Shown here: positions 45,138 to 53,700 of the stretch, piece by piece
Numbering within the stretch: position 1 is the stretch's first letter
Layout: every line of letters begins with the position of its first letter
Source: Desulfuromonadaceae bacterium
Lineage (GTDB): Bacteria; Desulfobacterota; Desulfuromonadia; Geobacterales; Pseudopelobacteraceae
Assembly (NCBI GenBank): GCA_028687585.1
Contig: JAQTZV010000011.1
Coordinates: 62,001-126,000, forward strand
DNA length: 64,000 nt
Reading direction: 5' to 3'
Translations under genes and position numbers: made by a program
The notes under the pieces: model-generated
Database searches by the model: none
What the model saw: the letters and a program-made list of their open reading frames with translations, nothing else
Told to the model about the DNA's origin: nothing

Positions 45138-46040
45138 TCAAGAATATCTGAACCCCTTTTTTTTGAATAGAGAAACGATAACTCCCACAATAAATCCAAT
45201 CCCGAACCGCCCCATCTCCCTGAATCTTCTAATCGGAATCAGATACAGCGGTGCCTGGCGGGCACAATTAAGAACAACCAGCAGCCACACGAGAGCCGAA
45301 TATTTCGTTTTCAGCAGCGCAAACGAATAGCCAACCGCCATTGGTTTTCGGAAATTCGGCACAAGTAATGGTGGATGAAAATAGTTCAGCGCAGAGACAT
45401 TGCGGCTTTTTTTTCCTGCAATGGTAAATCTGACCACAAACTCCACATCTTCCTGACCGATAAAATTGCTGACAAAGCCCCCCAGGCGTGCCAACACCGT
45501 ACGGCGATACGCGGTGCAGCGACTGGTCATGAAGTACGGATCATGAAAATCATATCGACCATCTACCAACGAGAATGCAGCATTGCCGTGCGGGACCAAA
45601 GCATCCGCCTGAGGATCTGACTCAAATTCTGCAACCAGTGTAGAGAGAAAATGACTCTGAAGCAGCACCGTGTCATCATCAAGGAAGAGAATGAATTTGC
45701 CACGAGAATGCTGGAGCCCAAAGTTTCGTGAATATCCCATGTGCCCAAAATTGCTATCAAGAGGCAGATAGCGGATCGGCAAATCTTTAGAGAAGTGCTC
45801 TGCAGCTGCCCGCCCGGCTTTCGTGCCGCCCTGATCTTCAACCAGCAAAATTTCAAAACGGTGACGCGGAAAATTCTGCTCCCCAAGAGAATAGAGTATT
45901 CCCTCCAGTAGATTGATCCGCCCATAAAAATTAATGATGCACGAAAGCGTGATCTTATCTAAAGCATCCGGAACCGTACAATCGCCGCGCAGCTCAAAAG
46001 GAAACAAGCGATAGCATGCCTGCAGAACACATTCACGCAC
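45138..46040 (-). CDS. Glycosyltransferase family 2
   Basis: 300 residues. GT-A fold with SCIINFYGRINLL, LLVEDQGG, RNFGLQHSRGKF and LFLDDDTVL (DDD metal site), and SNFIGQEDVEF as later motif. The C-terminal YLIPIRRFREMGRFGIGFIVG is a membrane-associating hydrophobic part. Located 17 bases downstream of the UbiA gene and before wzm. Confidence 0.78.
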   Translation of the reverse strand: MRECVLQACYRLFPFELRGDCTVPDALDKITLSCIINFYGRINLLEGILYSLGEQNFPRHRFEILLVEDQGGTKAGRAAAEHFSKDLPIRYLPLDSNFGHMGYSRNFGLQHSRGKFILFLDDDTVLLQSHFLSTLVAEFESDPQADALVPHGNAAFSLVDGRYDFHDPYFMTSRCTAYRRTVLARLGGFVSNFIGQEDVEFVVRFTIAGKKSRNVSALNYFHPPLLVPNFRKPMAVGYSFALLKTKYSALVWLLVVLNCARQAPLYLIPIRRFREMGRFGIGFIVGVIVSLFKKKGFRYS

Positions 46041-46057
46041 GTATCAGTTCCCCCGGT

Positions 46058-46915
46058 CTATCTTCCATAAATCCCCCACCCCACTAGACTAACCCACGCG
46101 ACGCCAATAATCATGAGCGGAACATCACTTACCAGTGATTCCGTGGGGTCGCCACTTTTCCCGGAGCGGATTCTGAACAGGTAGCGCAACAGGCCAAAAC
46201 AGCACAGCGGCACGGAATAGAGCAATAACATCGAGTGCCGTGAGATAGCGTACATGGCGTACGTCACCAGAACTGAACTGCCGGACATATACATGGTCCC
46301 TTCCAGAAAATTCTTTGGATAGGCCATCAATACCTTACGATGGTAGCGGGCATCTTCGCCGAGATGCTGTTTTTCGGCAAGACGCTTCCCCATACACAAA
46401 AAAACCGAAAGCAGGAAGACACTCGTAAAGAGCCATTCCGAAATAGGCACGTTGAATGCCACACCGCCAGCCTGAAGACGCAGCAGAAAACCGGCAGAGA
46501 TACAAAAGATATCCAACAGGATGATCTCTTTCAGCTTGACACTATACGCGAGCGACAGTGCAACATACGCTATCAAAATGGCGAGAAACATGCTCGATAT
46601 GTTCCAGGCTATCAACAAGCTGCTGATGAGCAGAAAAGCTGCAAAAAACAGCGCAGATGATATGGAAATCTTACCGGAGGCGATCGCCCTGGTACGCTTG
46701 TCCGGATGATGGCGGTCATTATGCTGATCAAAAACGTCATTGCATATATAGGTGGCGCTTGAAACAAGGCAAAAGACGCCAAAAGGAGGCAGTAACCGAG
46801 AAGCAGGGGCACCAGTGAAAAGCGTGCCACCAAAAAACGGTGCAAAGAACAGCATAAGATTCTTGAGCCACTGTCGGACCCGCAGAAGTGAGAAAAAATC
46901 CCGCAGCATCGGCAC
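46058..46915 (-). CDS. UbiA-family prenyltransferase, phosphoribosyl-decaprenol synthase-like
   Basis: 285 residues and eight or nine membrane helices. The first Asp-rich motif NDVFDQHNDRHHPDKRTRAI and VRQWLKNLMLF near the N-terminus match the UbiA group that makes prenyl-phosphoryl-5-phosphoribose. In mycobacteria this starts the decaprenyl-phospho-arabinose donor pathway; partner epimerase genes are not in the window. Start is GTG at 46915 or ATG at 46909. Confidence 0.75.
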   Translation of the reverse strand: MPMLRDFFSLLRVRQWLKNLMLFFAPFFGGTLFTGAPASRLLPPFGVFCLVSSATYICNDVFDQHNDRHHPDKRTRAIASGKISISSALFFAAFLLISSLLIAWNISSMFLAILIAYVALSLAYSVKLKEIILLDIFCISAGFLLRLQAGGVAFNVPISEWLFTSVFLLSVFLCMGKRLAEKQHLGEDARYHRKVLMAYPKNFLEGTMYMSGSSVLVTYAMYAISRHSMLLLYSVPLCCFGLLRYLFRIRSGKSGDPTESLVSDVPLMIIGVAWVSLVGWGIYGR

Positions 46916-47836
46916 TTAAGATTCCAAGTCTGAGCGTACCAGCGAAAGAAAGAAATCTTCCAGGTCCCGCCGTTTTGTTTCCACCAGAACCACATTGATA
47001 GCGGATGAATTTACTTCACCCATAAACGCATTGAAGGCGCTGCACGGTACATAAAATTCAGAAACCGAATTCACACGGCGCACCATATCAATCCCCGCAA
47101 ACGAGCGTGACACAGCCTCCGGCAGCTGTAAATGGATTACATAGCCTTCCACTCCGTTCCTCAAAATATTTTCAACCCGATCAAGCGCAACCAGACTTCC
47201 TTTGACAATAACCCCCACCCGGTCACACACCTTCTCCACGTCATCGGTAATATGCGTACTGAAAAAAACGCTTTTCCCTCTGGTCTTCAGATCAAGAATA
47301 ATGTCCTTTACCAGTGCCCGGCCAATGGGATCCAGACCACTCATCGGTTCGTCAAGGATATACACATCCGGGTCGTGCACCAGCGTCTGCGCCAACCCGA
47401 CCCGCTGCACCATCCCCTTGCTATAGCCACGCATCGGGCGTTTGCGGGCTTCCCACAGATCAAGCCGTTTCAGCACCTCTTCTGAACGCCGCGAAATTAG
47501 TGCCGCATCCATCTTGAACTGTGATCCAACGAACGAAATATACTCCTCAGCACTCAAATACTCATAGAAGGCCGGATTTTCGGGAAGATAGCCGACGTGG
47601 CGGCGTGATTTTGCCTGACCGGCATCCATTCCCATAATCTGTGCTGAGCCGGACGTCGGCCGCAACAAACCCATCACCAGCTTGATAGTGGTACTCTTGC
47701 CGGCACCATTCGGTCCCAGAAAGCCGAATACTTCACCGGTCGCAATGGCGAGATCAAATCCCTTGAGGGCATCAACCTTTGTCATCCGCTTACCGCTGAA
47801 CTGCTTATACAGCCCCGTTATCTCAATGGCGTTCAT
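46916..47836 (-). CDS. ABC transporter ATP-binding protein without adjacent permease
   Basis: 306 residues. Walker A GPNGAGKSTT, signature YSKGMVQRVGLAQ and Walker B VYILDEPMSGLDP, followed by a C-terminal extension typical of CcmA/NatA-type ATPases that pair with ABC-2 permeases. No permease of that type is adjacent; wzm could be served only by Wzt. Directly upstream of the UbiA gene. Confidence 0.85.
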   Translation of the reverse strand: MNAIEITGLYKQFSGKRMTKVDALKGFDLAIATGEVFGFLGPNGAGKSTTIKLVMGLLRPTSGSAQIMGMDAGQAKSRRHVGYLPENPAFYEYLSAEEYISFVGSQFKMDAALISRRSEEVLKRLDLWEARKRPMRGYSKGMVQRVGLAQTLVHDPDVYILDEPMSGLDPIGRALVKDIILDLKTRGKSVFFSTHITDDVEKVCDRVGVIVKGSLVALDRVENILRNGVEGYVIHLQLPEAVSRSFAGIDMVRRVNSVSEFYVPCSAFNAFMGEVNSSAINVVLVETKRRDLEDFFLSLVRSDLES

Positions 47837-47869
47837 ACGTTACAACTCCCGTCATATTATAAAACGCTT

Positions 47870-47906
47870 AAAAATACGGCCGTCAGGGTTACAACCTGAT
47901 GGCCGT
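47870..47906 (-). terminator. Intrinsic terminator after ppiC-type gene
   Basis: A 12-bp stem with one G-U pair (ACGGCCGTCAGG at 47876-47887, CCTGATGGCCGT at 47895-47906), followed leftward by ATTTTTAAG. It ends the rotamase gene's transcript before the ABC ATPase gene. Confidence 0.7.
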
Positions 47907-47941
47907 CACATAATTGAAACAGCACAAAAACCGCTAGTGAG

Positions 47942-48961
47942 TTACAATAGAACCTCAATTTTGGCAGTTTTTTTGGTCTCTTCAAGATACTTTTGAATTG
48001 CTTCGTTGACTTTCTTTCCTTTGAGAAATTCTTCTATTTTTGCTTTTACATCTTTGAATTCAGTAATCACCGCAGGTTTTTTCTCCGTAAGTTTGATGAT
48101 GTGATAGCCGAACTGGGTTTCAACAACATCGCTGACTTCACCAGGTTTAAGCGCAAAGGCGGTCTCTTCAAATGCCGGCACCATCTCCCCTTTGCCGAAA
48201 GAGCCAAGGTCGCCCCCTTGCTGACTACTGGGGCAGGTCGAATTTCCTTTTGCCAATATCGCAAAGTCAGCTCCGCCTGCAAGCTCTTTTTTGAGTTTAT
48301 CAGCCTTCTCCCGAGCCTTTTTCTTTTCTTCAGCAGTAGCGTTGCCGTCAACTCCAATGAGAATATGGCTGGCCCTTACCTTTTCTTCCTGTTTGAATTT
48401 GTCCGGGTTTGTGTCATAAAACGAGCGGATTTCCGCTTCTGAGACTACCGCTTTTGCCACGAACGTTGATTCGACGAATTTGGTAATTAGCAGGTCGCGG
48501 CGGGTATACTCGCGCAGATCCTTTTCATCCATATCCAACTCTTTGACGGCATTTTTGAATTCCTGCTCATCCTTGAATCGTTCTTTACCCTGCGCCAGCT
48601 TTGCATCTATCTGTTTATCGAGATCCTTGATCTCTACCTTTTCAGCAGCCTGATACAATAACTCTGCTGAAATCAACTGTGCAACCACCTGCTTTTCTGC
48701 GGCCGCATCCTGATCCGCAGGTAGCGTCTGCCCCCGCAGCATGATTTTTTTTGCCCGGCGCAGTTCAAGAGCATTGATCGGTGTCCCGTTAACACGGGCA
48801 ACAACTCCCTGTGACCCGACAGCGACAACGGCAGGCGCCACCACAGCGACAGAATTCTCTTTTTTTATTTCTGGCTCAGCAGCGACGACGAGCCCCCCGA
48901 AAGAGACGAATGAGGCAACTAGAAATCCTTTTAATATTACTGATGAACGTGTTTTTTTCAT
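47942..48961 (-). CDS. Periplasmic peptidyl-prolyl isomerase (PpiC/SurA-type parvulin)
   Basis: 339 residues. Residues 1-27 are a signal peptide (hydrophobic core, then VVAAEPE). A SurA-N-like helical region follows, then the parvulin domain (VRASHILIGV to GYHIIKLTEKKP) with QQGGDLGSFGKGEMVPAFEETAF, the classic parvulin stretch. Assists folding of exported proteins. Unlinked by function to the flanking polysaccharide genes. Confidence 0.88.
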   Translation of the reverse strand: MKKTRSSVILKGFLVASFVSFGGLVVAAEPEIKKENSVAVVAPAVVAVGSQGVVARVNGTPINALELRRAKKIMLRGQTLPADQDAAAEKQVVAQLISAELLYQAAEKVEIKDLDKQIDAKLAQGKERFKDEQEFKNAVKELDMDEKDLREYTRRDLLITKFVESTFVAKAVVSEAEIRSFYDTNPDKFKQEEKVRASHILIGVDGNATAEEKKKAREKADKLKKELAGGADFAILAKGNSTCPSSQQGGDLGSFGKGEMVPAFEETAFALKPGEVSDVVETQFGYHIIKLTEKKPAVITEFKDVKAKIEEFLKGKKVNEAIQKYLEETKKTAKIEVLL

Positions 48962-49062
48962 CGGACCGGATACTCCTTAAAATGTATTTTTTGCACTCTA
49001 GCACACTCGATATGAACATGAAAAGTCAAACAACTTGAAAAACGCTCATGTAAAACATACTT

Positions 49063-49091
49063 TTGACATTTGTACTTCTTTGCGATAGATT
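49063..49091 (+). promoter_or_regulatory. Predicted sigma70-type promoter of the cheY-like gene
   Basis: A perfect TTGACA (49063-49068), 17 bases and TAGATT (49086-49091); the predicted start is about 70 bases before the response-regulator gene. Confidence 0.6.
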
Positions 49092-49169
49092 CACACGAGT
49101 TTAATGAGTGCAACGGCTTATGTGTACCAAAGCTTGAGCGTAGTCATTTCATCGGGAGGAAATGTGGAA

Positions 49170-49529
49170 ATGAAAAAGGTTCTCGTAGTTGATGACAGCC
49201 TCTCAGTAGCCCGACTGCTTGAGAAAATAATTGCCGAATCAGGTGACTTCACCTGCGTTGGGCATGCCAGGGACGGCGCTGAAGCGATCAAAATGAATCA
49301 CACCGAAAATCCGGAGATTATCTGCATGGATATGAATATGCCCGGTATGGATGGACTTACCGCGCTACGCACACTCTCGGTCATGGATAAAGAGGTCAAA
49401 GTCGTTATGGTGACATCTCTTGGCGGAGTTGGCGACAAGTTTACCGAGGCGCTTAAACTTGGTGCGAAGAATGTTATCTCAAAGCCGTTCGAGGCTGATA
49501 ACGTTCTGCGGATTCTGCGGGCACTCTGA
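49170..49529 (+). CDS. CheY-like single-domain response regulator
   Basis: 119 residues from ATG 49170 with GGGAGG ten bases upstream; a GTG at 49164 is an alternative. The receiver-domain residues are all present: two acidic residues in VVDDS, phospho-acceptor Asp in ICMDMNMPGMDG, Thr in VMVTSL, and Lys in VISKPF. It has no output domain. It is followed after 34 bases by a protein with a CheX-type phosphatase domain, which could dephosphorylate it. Confidence 0.9.
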   Translation: MKKVLVVDDSLSVARLLEKIIAESGDFTCVGHARDGAEAIKMNHTENPEIICMDMNMPGMDGLTALRTLSVMDKEVKVVMVTSLGGVGDKFTEALKLGAKNVISKPFEADNVLRILRAL

Positions 49530-49563
49530 TACATCCATTTTTGTTTGTGACAAGGGGCGGAAT

Positions 49564-50430
49564 ATGGCGGTAAAATTTTTTGGGCAATTCATGGTAGAAC
49601 AGGGCATCATCACTAGTTCTGCATTACTGGACGCTATCAACCTTCAGGACAAGAACAATCTTAAACTTGGCGAGATGGCGGTAACAATGGGACTGATCAC
49701 CTCTGCCGACATCCAGCGTGCCCACAACGCCCAGATGTCCAGGGATATGAAACTCGGTGACCTTCTGGTCGAAATGGGTTTTTTGACTCTTGCACAGCTG
49801 AATGACATCATTATCCGCCAGAAAAATACCCACCTGTATATCGGCGAAGCCCTCGTACAGGTAGGCGCACTGACAAGTGACCAGCTTCAGAACCATCTCG
49901 ACGCCTTCAAAGCAGATCAGGCCAAGTATATATCAAATGGAATTGAGCTTCCAATAACCACTACCAACAATGCTATCTGGGAAATGACCGCCGATCTCAC
50001 CTACAAAATGGTCACCCGCGTCCTTGACTTGAAGTTCCGACCCGGAGCTTGTACCCCGGTGACCGTTATCACCGCCAACTTCATGCTGGCAGCAATGGAC
50101 TTTTCCGGAGACGTAGAAGCACGTTATCTGATTTCTGTTTCAGAGGGGTTACAGAAAGCGATTGCCAAGGCAATTCTGCATGAGGAATCCGTTGACGCCG
50201 AACCGTTGGAAGTTCTGGAAGATACCGTGATGGAATTTATCAATGTAGTCTGCGGAAACGTTGCAGCCAAAGCGTCCCAAATGGGGGTCATCATGAATAT
50301 CAACCCACCGGTTTCGCTACACCCGCCGGCAGCTGGCCTAACGATACCTGAAGGCCATACCGCGCTCAGTTTTCCGATTCACATCGAAGATGGCGATACG
50401 TTGGAATTACTGCTGGTGATCAAAAACTGA
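49564..50430 (+). CDS. CheX-domain protein with MshEN-like N-terminal repeats
   Basis: 288 residues from the ATG at 49564 with AAGGGG upstream. Residues about 4-110 hold four similar repeats around 28-30 residues long, each with a pattern like KLGDLLVEMGFLTLAQLN, close to the c-di-GMP-binding MshEN consensus (RLGxxL...G...L...Q), though with Lys or hydrophobic residues for Arg. Residues 130-288 fold as CheX/CheC (FINVVCGNVAA with the phosphatase-type Asn). It would link a second messenger to dephosphorylation of CheY; this link is inference. Confidence 0.75.
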   Translation: MAVKFFGQFMVEQGIITSSALLDAINLQDKNNLKLGEMAVTMGLITSADIQRAHNAQMSRDMKLGDLLVEMGFLTLAQLNDIIIRQKNTHLYIGEALVQVGALTSDQLQNHLDAFKADQAKYISNGIELPITTTNNAIWEMTADLTYKMVTRVLDLKFRPGACTPVTVITANFMLAAMDFSGDVEARYLISVSEGLQKAIAKAILHEESVDAEPLEVLEDTVMEFINVVCGNVAAKASQMGVIMNINPPVSLHPPAAGLTIPEGHTALSFPIHIEDGDTLELLLVIKN

Positions 50431-50457
50431 TATTCAGTGGCAACTACTCAGGTATTC

Positions 50458-50541
50458 AGGCTGAAGGCTGAAGGTTTCACACACCTCAAATGTTCCGAGT
50501 CAGGTGATTGCAGTTTTTTTACATCCTTCAGTCTTCAGTCT
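50458..50541. repeat. Long imperfect hairpin between convergent genes
   Basis: The left arm (50458-50474) has two copies of a GGCTGAA unit, and the right arm (50525-50541) pairs with it over 17 bp with two G-U pairs. A run of seven T lies in the loop (50514-50520), so rightward transcription might end at a smaller inner hairpin (CACCT/AGGTG). Confidence 0.35.
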
Positions 50542-50558
50542 ATCAACCTGCCTCATCA

Positions 50559-51275
50559 TTACCGCCACACCTCATCCGGATATTCCCCAGCCATATTCCG
50601 CACGAACAGCGGCTGCTCAACAATCGGCGGAGTGCGTCGCCCTTTGGCCAATTCAGCCATGAACATTGTTGCCGGTGATTCGGCGTTGCTGTGAATCATC
50701 CGTAGGCGAAGCAGAGATAATTTCATCTGGGCGGCAAGAGATATGAATTCCTGCAAACGCGATGGATGCTGGATGAAGCAGATTTTTCCCGATGGTTTTA
50801 CCAGATATTTGGCTGTGACAAGAAAATCAGCGAGCCCTGCGGTAGTTTCATGGCGGGCGGCATCGCGACCGGAACGGGGACTGACCTTACCGCTTCCCGG
50901 TGTGCGGAAGGGGGGGTTTGAAACAACCAGGTCGAAGGTTGAATCTGGATAGCTCTTTTTGAGATTAATGATGTCTTCAACATGGACGGAAACTCTGCCG
51001 ACCACGTCATTGTGCTGAATATTCCGTCCAACAAGCTCTGCCATTTCACGGTTATTTTCAACTGCTACCACTGAAGCAACCGGATTAATGCGGGCAAGAA
51101 TCAGAGAGATCACACCGCACCCGGCACCAAGATCGATGACCGTACCACCGGCAGGAATGCGGCCACAAAAGCGTGCCAGCAATAGCGGATCGAGCGAATA
51201 GCGATACCCGTGCCGTGGCTGGTACAGTTGTAAATCAAATAACTTGAGCTCATCTTTTGTCAGCGTATCGCTCAT
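50559..51275 (-). CDS. trmN6: tRNA1(Val) (adenine37-N6)-methyltransferase
   Basis: 238 residues. YRYSLDPLLLARF near the N-terminus, motif I VIDLGAGCGVISL, and the amino-methyltransferase motif NPPF (VVSNPPFRTPG) identify the YfiC/TrmN6 group that methylates A37. It overlaps the preceding YfhO gene by 26 bases, an unusually long overlap for unrelated functions. Confidence 0.88.
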   Translation of the reverse strand: MSDTLTKDELKLFDLQLYQPRHGYRYSLDPLLLARFCGRIPAGGTVIDLGAGCGVISLILARINPVASVVAVENNREMAELVGRNIQHNDVVGRVSVHVEDIINLKKSYPDSTFDLVVSNPPFRTPGSGKVSPRSGRDAARHETTAGLADFLVTAKYLVKPSGKICFIQHPSRLQEFISLAAQMKLSLLRLRMIHSNAESPATMFMAELAKGRRTPPIVEQPLFVRNMAGEYPDEVWR

Positions 51276-53700
51276 CCCTCACCCTTCTTACCCGCCACTC
51301 CCTCACCAGCATCCCCGCGAACAGAACAAATGACAGCAACGTGAGGTATTTGCCGATCTTGAACGGAAGCGGATCAAAGCGGAACCCAATCTTGTGGGTA
51401 CCGGGCGTGAGATAGACGCCGCGCAGGACATGGTCAACCGGTACAATCTCCGCAGGCTTTCCATCCACAGTAGCCACCCACCCCTTGTAATACTTCTCGC
51501 CAAGAGTCAGCAGAGAATTCACCGGCGCAGATGCGGTGAGATCGATGCGCTCCCCCTCATACCGTGATACCGTGACGTTTCCCGGAGGCAACTGTTCAGC
51601 CCGATCTGGATTTTCCATAGCAAACGGCGGCGCGCTCTCAACCATTGCCACTGTCCGGGGATTAAAGGCGGGGTTCTGCAAGATCGCCAGACGCTGAGCC
51701 GGCTCAGGTATCACTGCCACTGACGGGACAAGCCACGCTTTTGGGAGTACATTCCGGTTTTCCAGAACAACGGTACTGCTTCCCGGTGGAATGAATGCAG
51801 GCACAAACTTGTCTCCCAATGCACTTTTCTGTTGCTGATAATCAGCAGACGGCATGATCAGATACTTCACGTTCATTATATCAAGCATCGGCCCGGCAAC
51901 ACCAAAGGCATCAAGATACTGCTGCCAGCGCACCTGCTGTACCGGATTGGAAGCATACATCACCGGAATATGCTGAGAGACATACTGCATAGGGTCGCTA
52001 CCATCCATTGGCAAAACTCGGTAGGTATTCGATACCGTCGCTAAAAATTTTATCAACGGGGGGGGCTCGCCGTCTTTTCCCCTGACCGGAGCAGTTGTCA
52101 GAAAGAGAAACTTGTCGTTAATCCGCCAAGTGTCGGCAACAAAAAGAAACAGAAGCAGATATGGGACAATCTGCGCCATGCGCGGTTTTTTTACCAGCAG
52201 CATGGCAGCGGCAATGAGCGCGGACAAAACGGCCGCTATGGCAGTCTCACTTACCAGATTCCCCCAGCGCTGCCCCACCAGATACGCTCCCTGTTCATAG
52301 CGGGTCGGCTGCGAAAGCGCCTCGACAAAGGTATTCACCCAATATGTCGCACCACCAGCCTCTATTCCCAGTATGACCAGCAGCAGGACAGGAAGCGCGC
52401 AGACGCCGATGAGGTAGCGGGTAAAAGCCTTTGCCCGGCGCACATCCTCATCGCGCAGCAGATCAATACCGCGAGCCGCCAGAATAGCCAGCCCCAGCAC
52501 CGGAATAAACATCATCATCTTCGGCACGCGGAAATGATTGATTCCCGGTAAAAACTTGTACAACATCCAGTAAAAAGGCGTGTACTTTCCCATAGAGAAT
52601 AGTATGCCGCCGACTACCCCCCCGATCGATAACCAGGTGTAACGGTCCCGCCGGAACAGCAGCGGCAGCGGCAGCAGCAGCCAGGGGAGAAGCCCCATAT
52701 AGCTGGCTGTCTGGGTGAAATGCATCCTTCCCCAGTAGTAGGAGGGAATATTGTCAGGATTCGGCCCCGCCTCCTGACGGGAAAGGCCAAATAGGCCGGG
52801 AATAACCAGGGCACCCAGTTCCTCGGGGGGAAGTGACCAAGACATAGCCTCCTCCACATCCAGGCCGCCTTTGATGCCGCCGGCAGGTTGGCTGGCTCCG
52901 CTTTCAACACCTCTGTTGGTATCTTTCGACCAATTGGCAAGCGGAAGCAGTGAAATAGAGACCGTGGTCAGAAAGAACAGCAGCAGTGCCACATTCATAA
53001 GCAGCAGGCGGGGAAGCTCTTTTTTCCTTCCCCCGTTTTCTGCCACCACGACGCCGATAAGGCGGAACACACCGTATGCCCCAACGCAGAGGCAGGTGTA
53101 AAAAGCGATCTGCCAATGGGTGTTGAAGAACTGAAAAGCCAATACAAAGGCAGTGGTAAGGAAAAAAATTATCCGGCGCGACTGAAAACCGCGCTCCAGA
53201 AAATAGAAAGCCCACGGTACATACGAGATTGTGGCGATTTTCATCACATGTCCGGCATTGATAAGCGAAGCTATCTCCGGGGCCAGGGCAAAAATGAGAC
53301 CGCCAAGAAATGCTGCCATACGGCTTGCCCCGACCAGACGGCAACAGCAATACGTTCCGACAGCCCCGAAGAAAAGATGCAGCACAATGAACCAGGCTAC
53401 TGATGCAGGGGCGGGAATAACATGCAGGATTATCGGCAAATGAAGGAGAAACTGCATGGAACTCATCCCCCCCTCATTGGTAAAACCGCTGTTTATAAGA
53501 TAGTCCCAACTCGCTTTCAGATTACATGAATACAAATCCGACAATGATTTGTCATTATACCCTTTCATCCACCAGTACGCTTCATTGATGATATCCGGTG
53601 CACGGATGATCCTGTCCGTAAACAGTATGCGCGAATAATAGAGCGCCAGCAGAGCGAATAGCCCCAACAGCAGGAAAGTACCCTTATTACGTTTTGTCAT
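51250..53700 (-). CDS. YfhO-family large membrane protein
   Basis: 816 residues with about 12-14 membrane helices in the first 520 and a periplasmic beta-rich part followed by a last helix near the C-terminus (LTLLSFVLFAGMLV). Members of this family look like GT-C membrane glycosyltransferases that use lipid-linked sugars (YfhO-type enzymes decorate teichoic acids in Gram-positives). Here it may add side groups to the surface polysaccharide. Overlaps the GT4 gene by four bases. Confidence 0.8.
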   Translation of the reverse strand: MTKRNKGTFLLLGLFALLALYYSRILFTDRIIRAPDIINEAYWWMKGYNDKSLSDLYSCNLKASWDYLINSGFTNEGGMSSMQFLLHLPIILHVIPAPASVAWFIVLHLFFGAVGTYCCCRLVGASRMAAFLGGLIFALAPEIASLINAGHVMKIATISYVPWAFYFLERGFQSRRIIFFLTTAFVLAFQFFNTHWQIAFYTCLCVGAYGVFRLIGVVVAENGGRKKELPRLLLMNVALLLFFLTTVSISLLPLANWSKDTNRGVESGASQPAGGIKGGLDVEEAMSWSLPPEELGALVIPGLFGLSRQEAGPNPDNIPSYYWGRMHFTQTASYMGLLPWLLLPLPLLFRRDRYTWLSIGGVVGGILFSMGKYTPFYWMLYKFLPGINHFRVPKMMMFIPVLGLAILAARGIDLLRDEDVRRAKAFTRYLIGVCALPVLLLVILGIEAGGATYWVNTFVEALSQPTRYEQGAYLVGQRWGNLVSETAIAAVLSALIAAAMLLVKKPRMAQIVPYLLLFLFVADTWRINDKFLFLTTAPVRGKDGEPPPLIKFLATVSNTYRVLPMDGSDPMQYVSQHIPVMYASNPVQQVRWQQYLDAFGVAGPMLDIMNVKYLIMPSADYQQQKSALGDKFVPAFIPPGSSTVVLENRNVLPKAWLVPSVAVIPEPAQRLAILQNPAFNPRTVAMVESAPPFAMENPDRAEQLPPGNVTVSRYEGERIDLTASAPVNSLLTLGEKYYKGWVATVDGKPAEIVPVDHVLRGVYLTPGTHKIGFRFDPLPFKIGKYLTLLSFVLFAGMLVREWRVRRVRDERYADKR

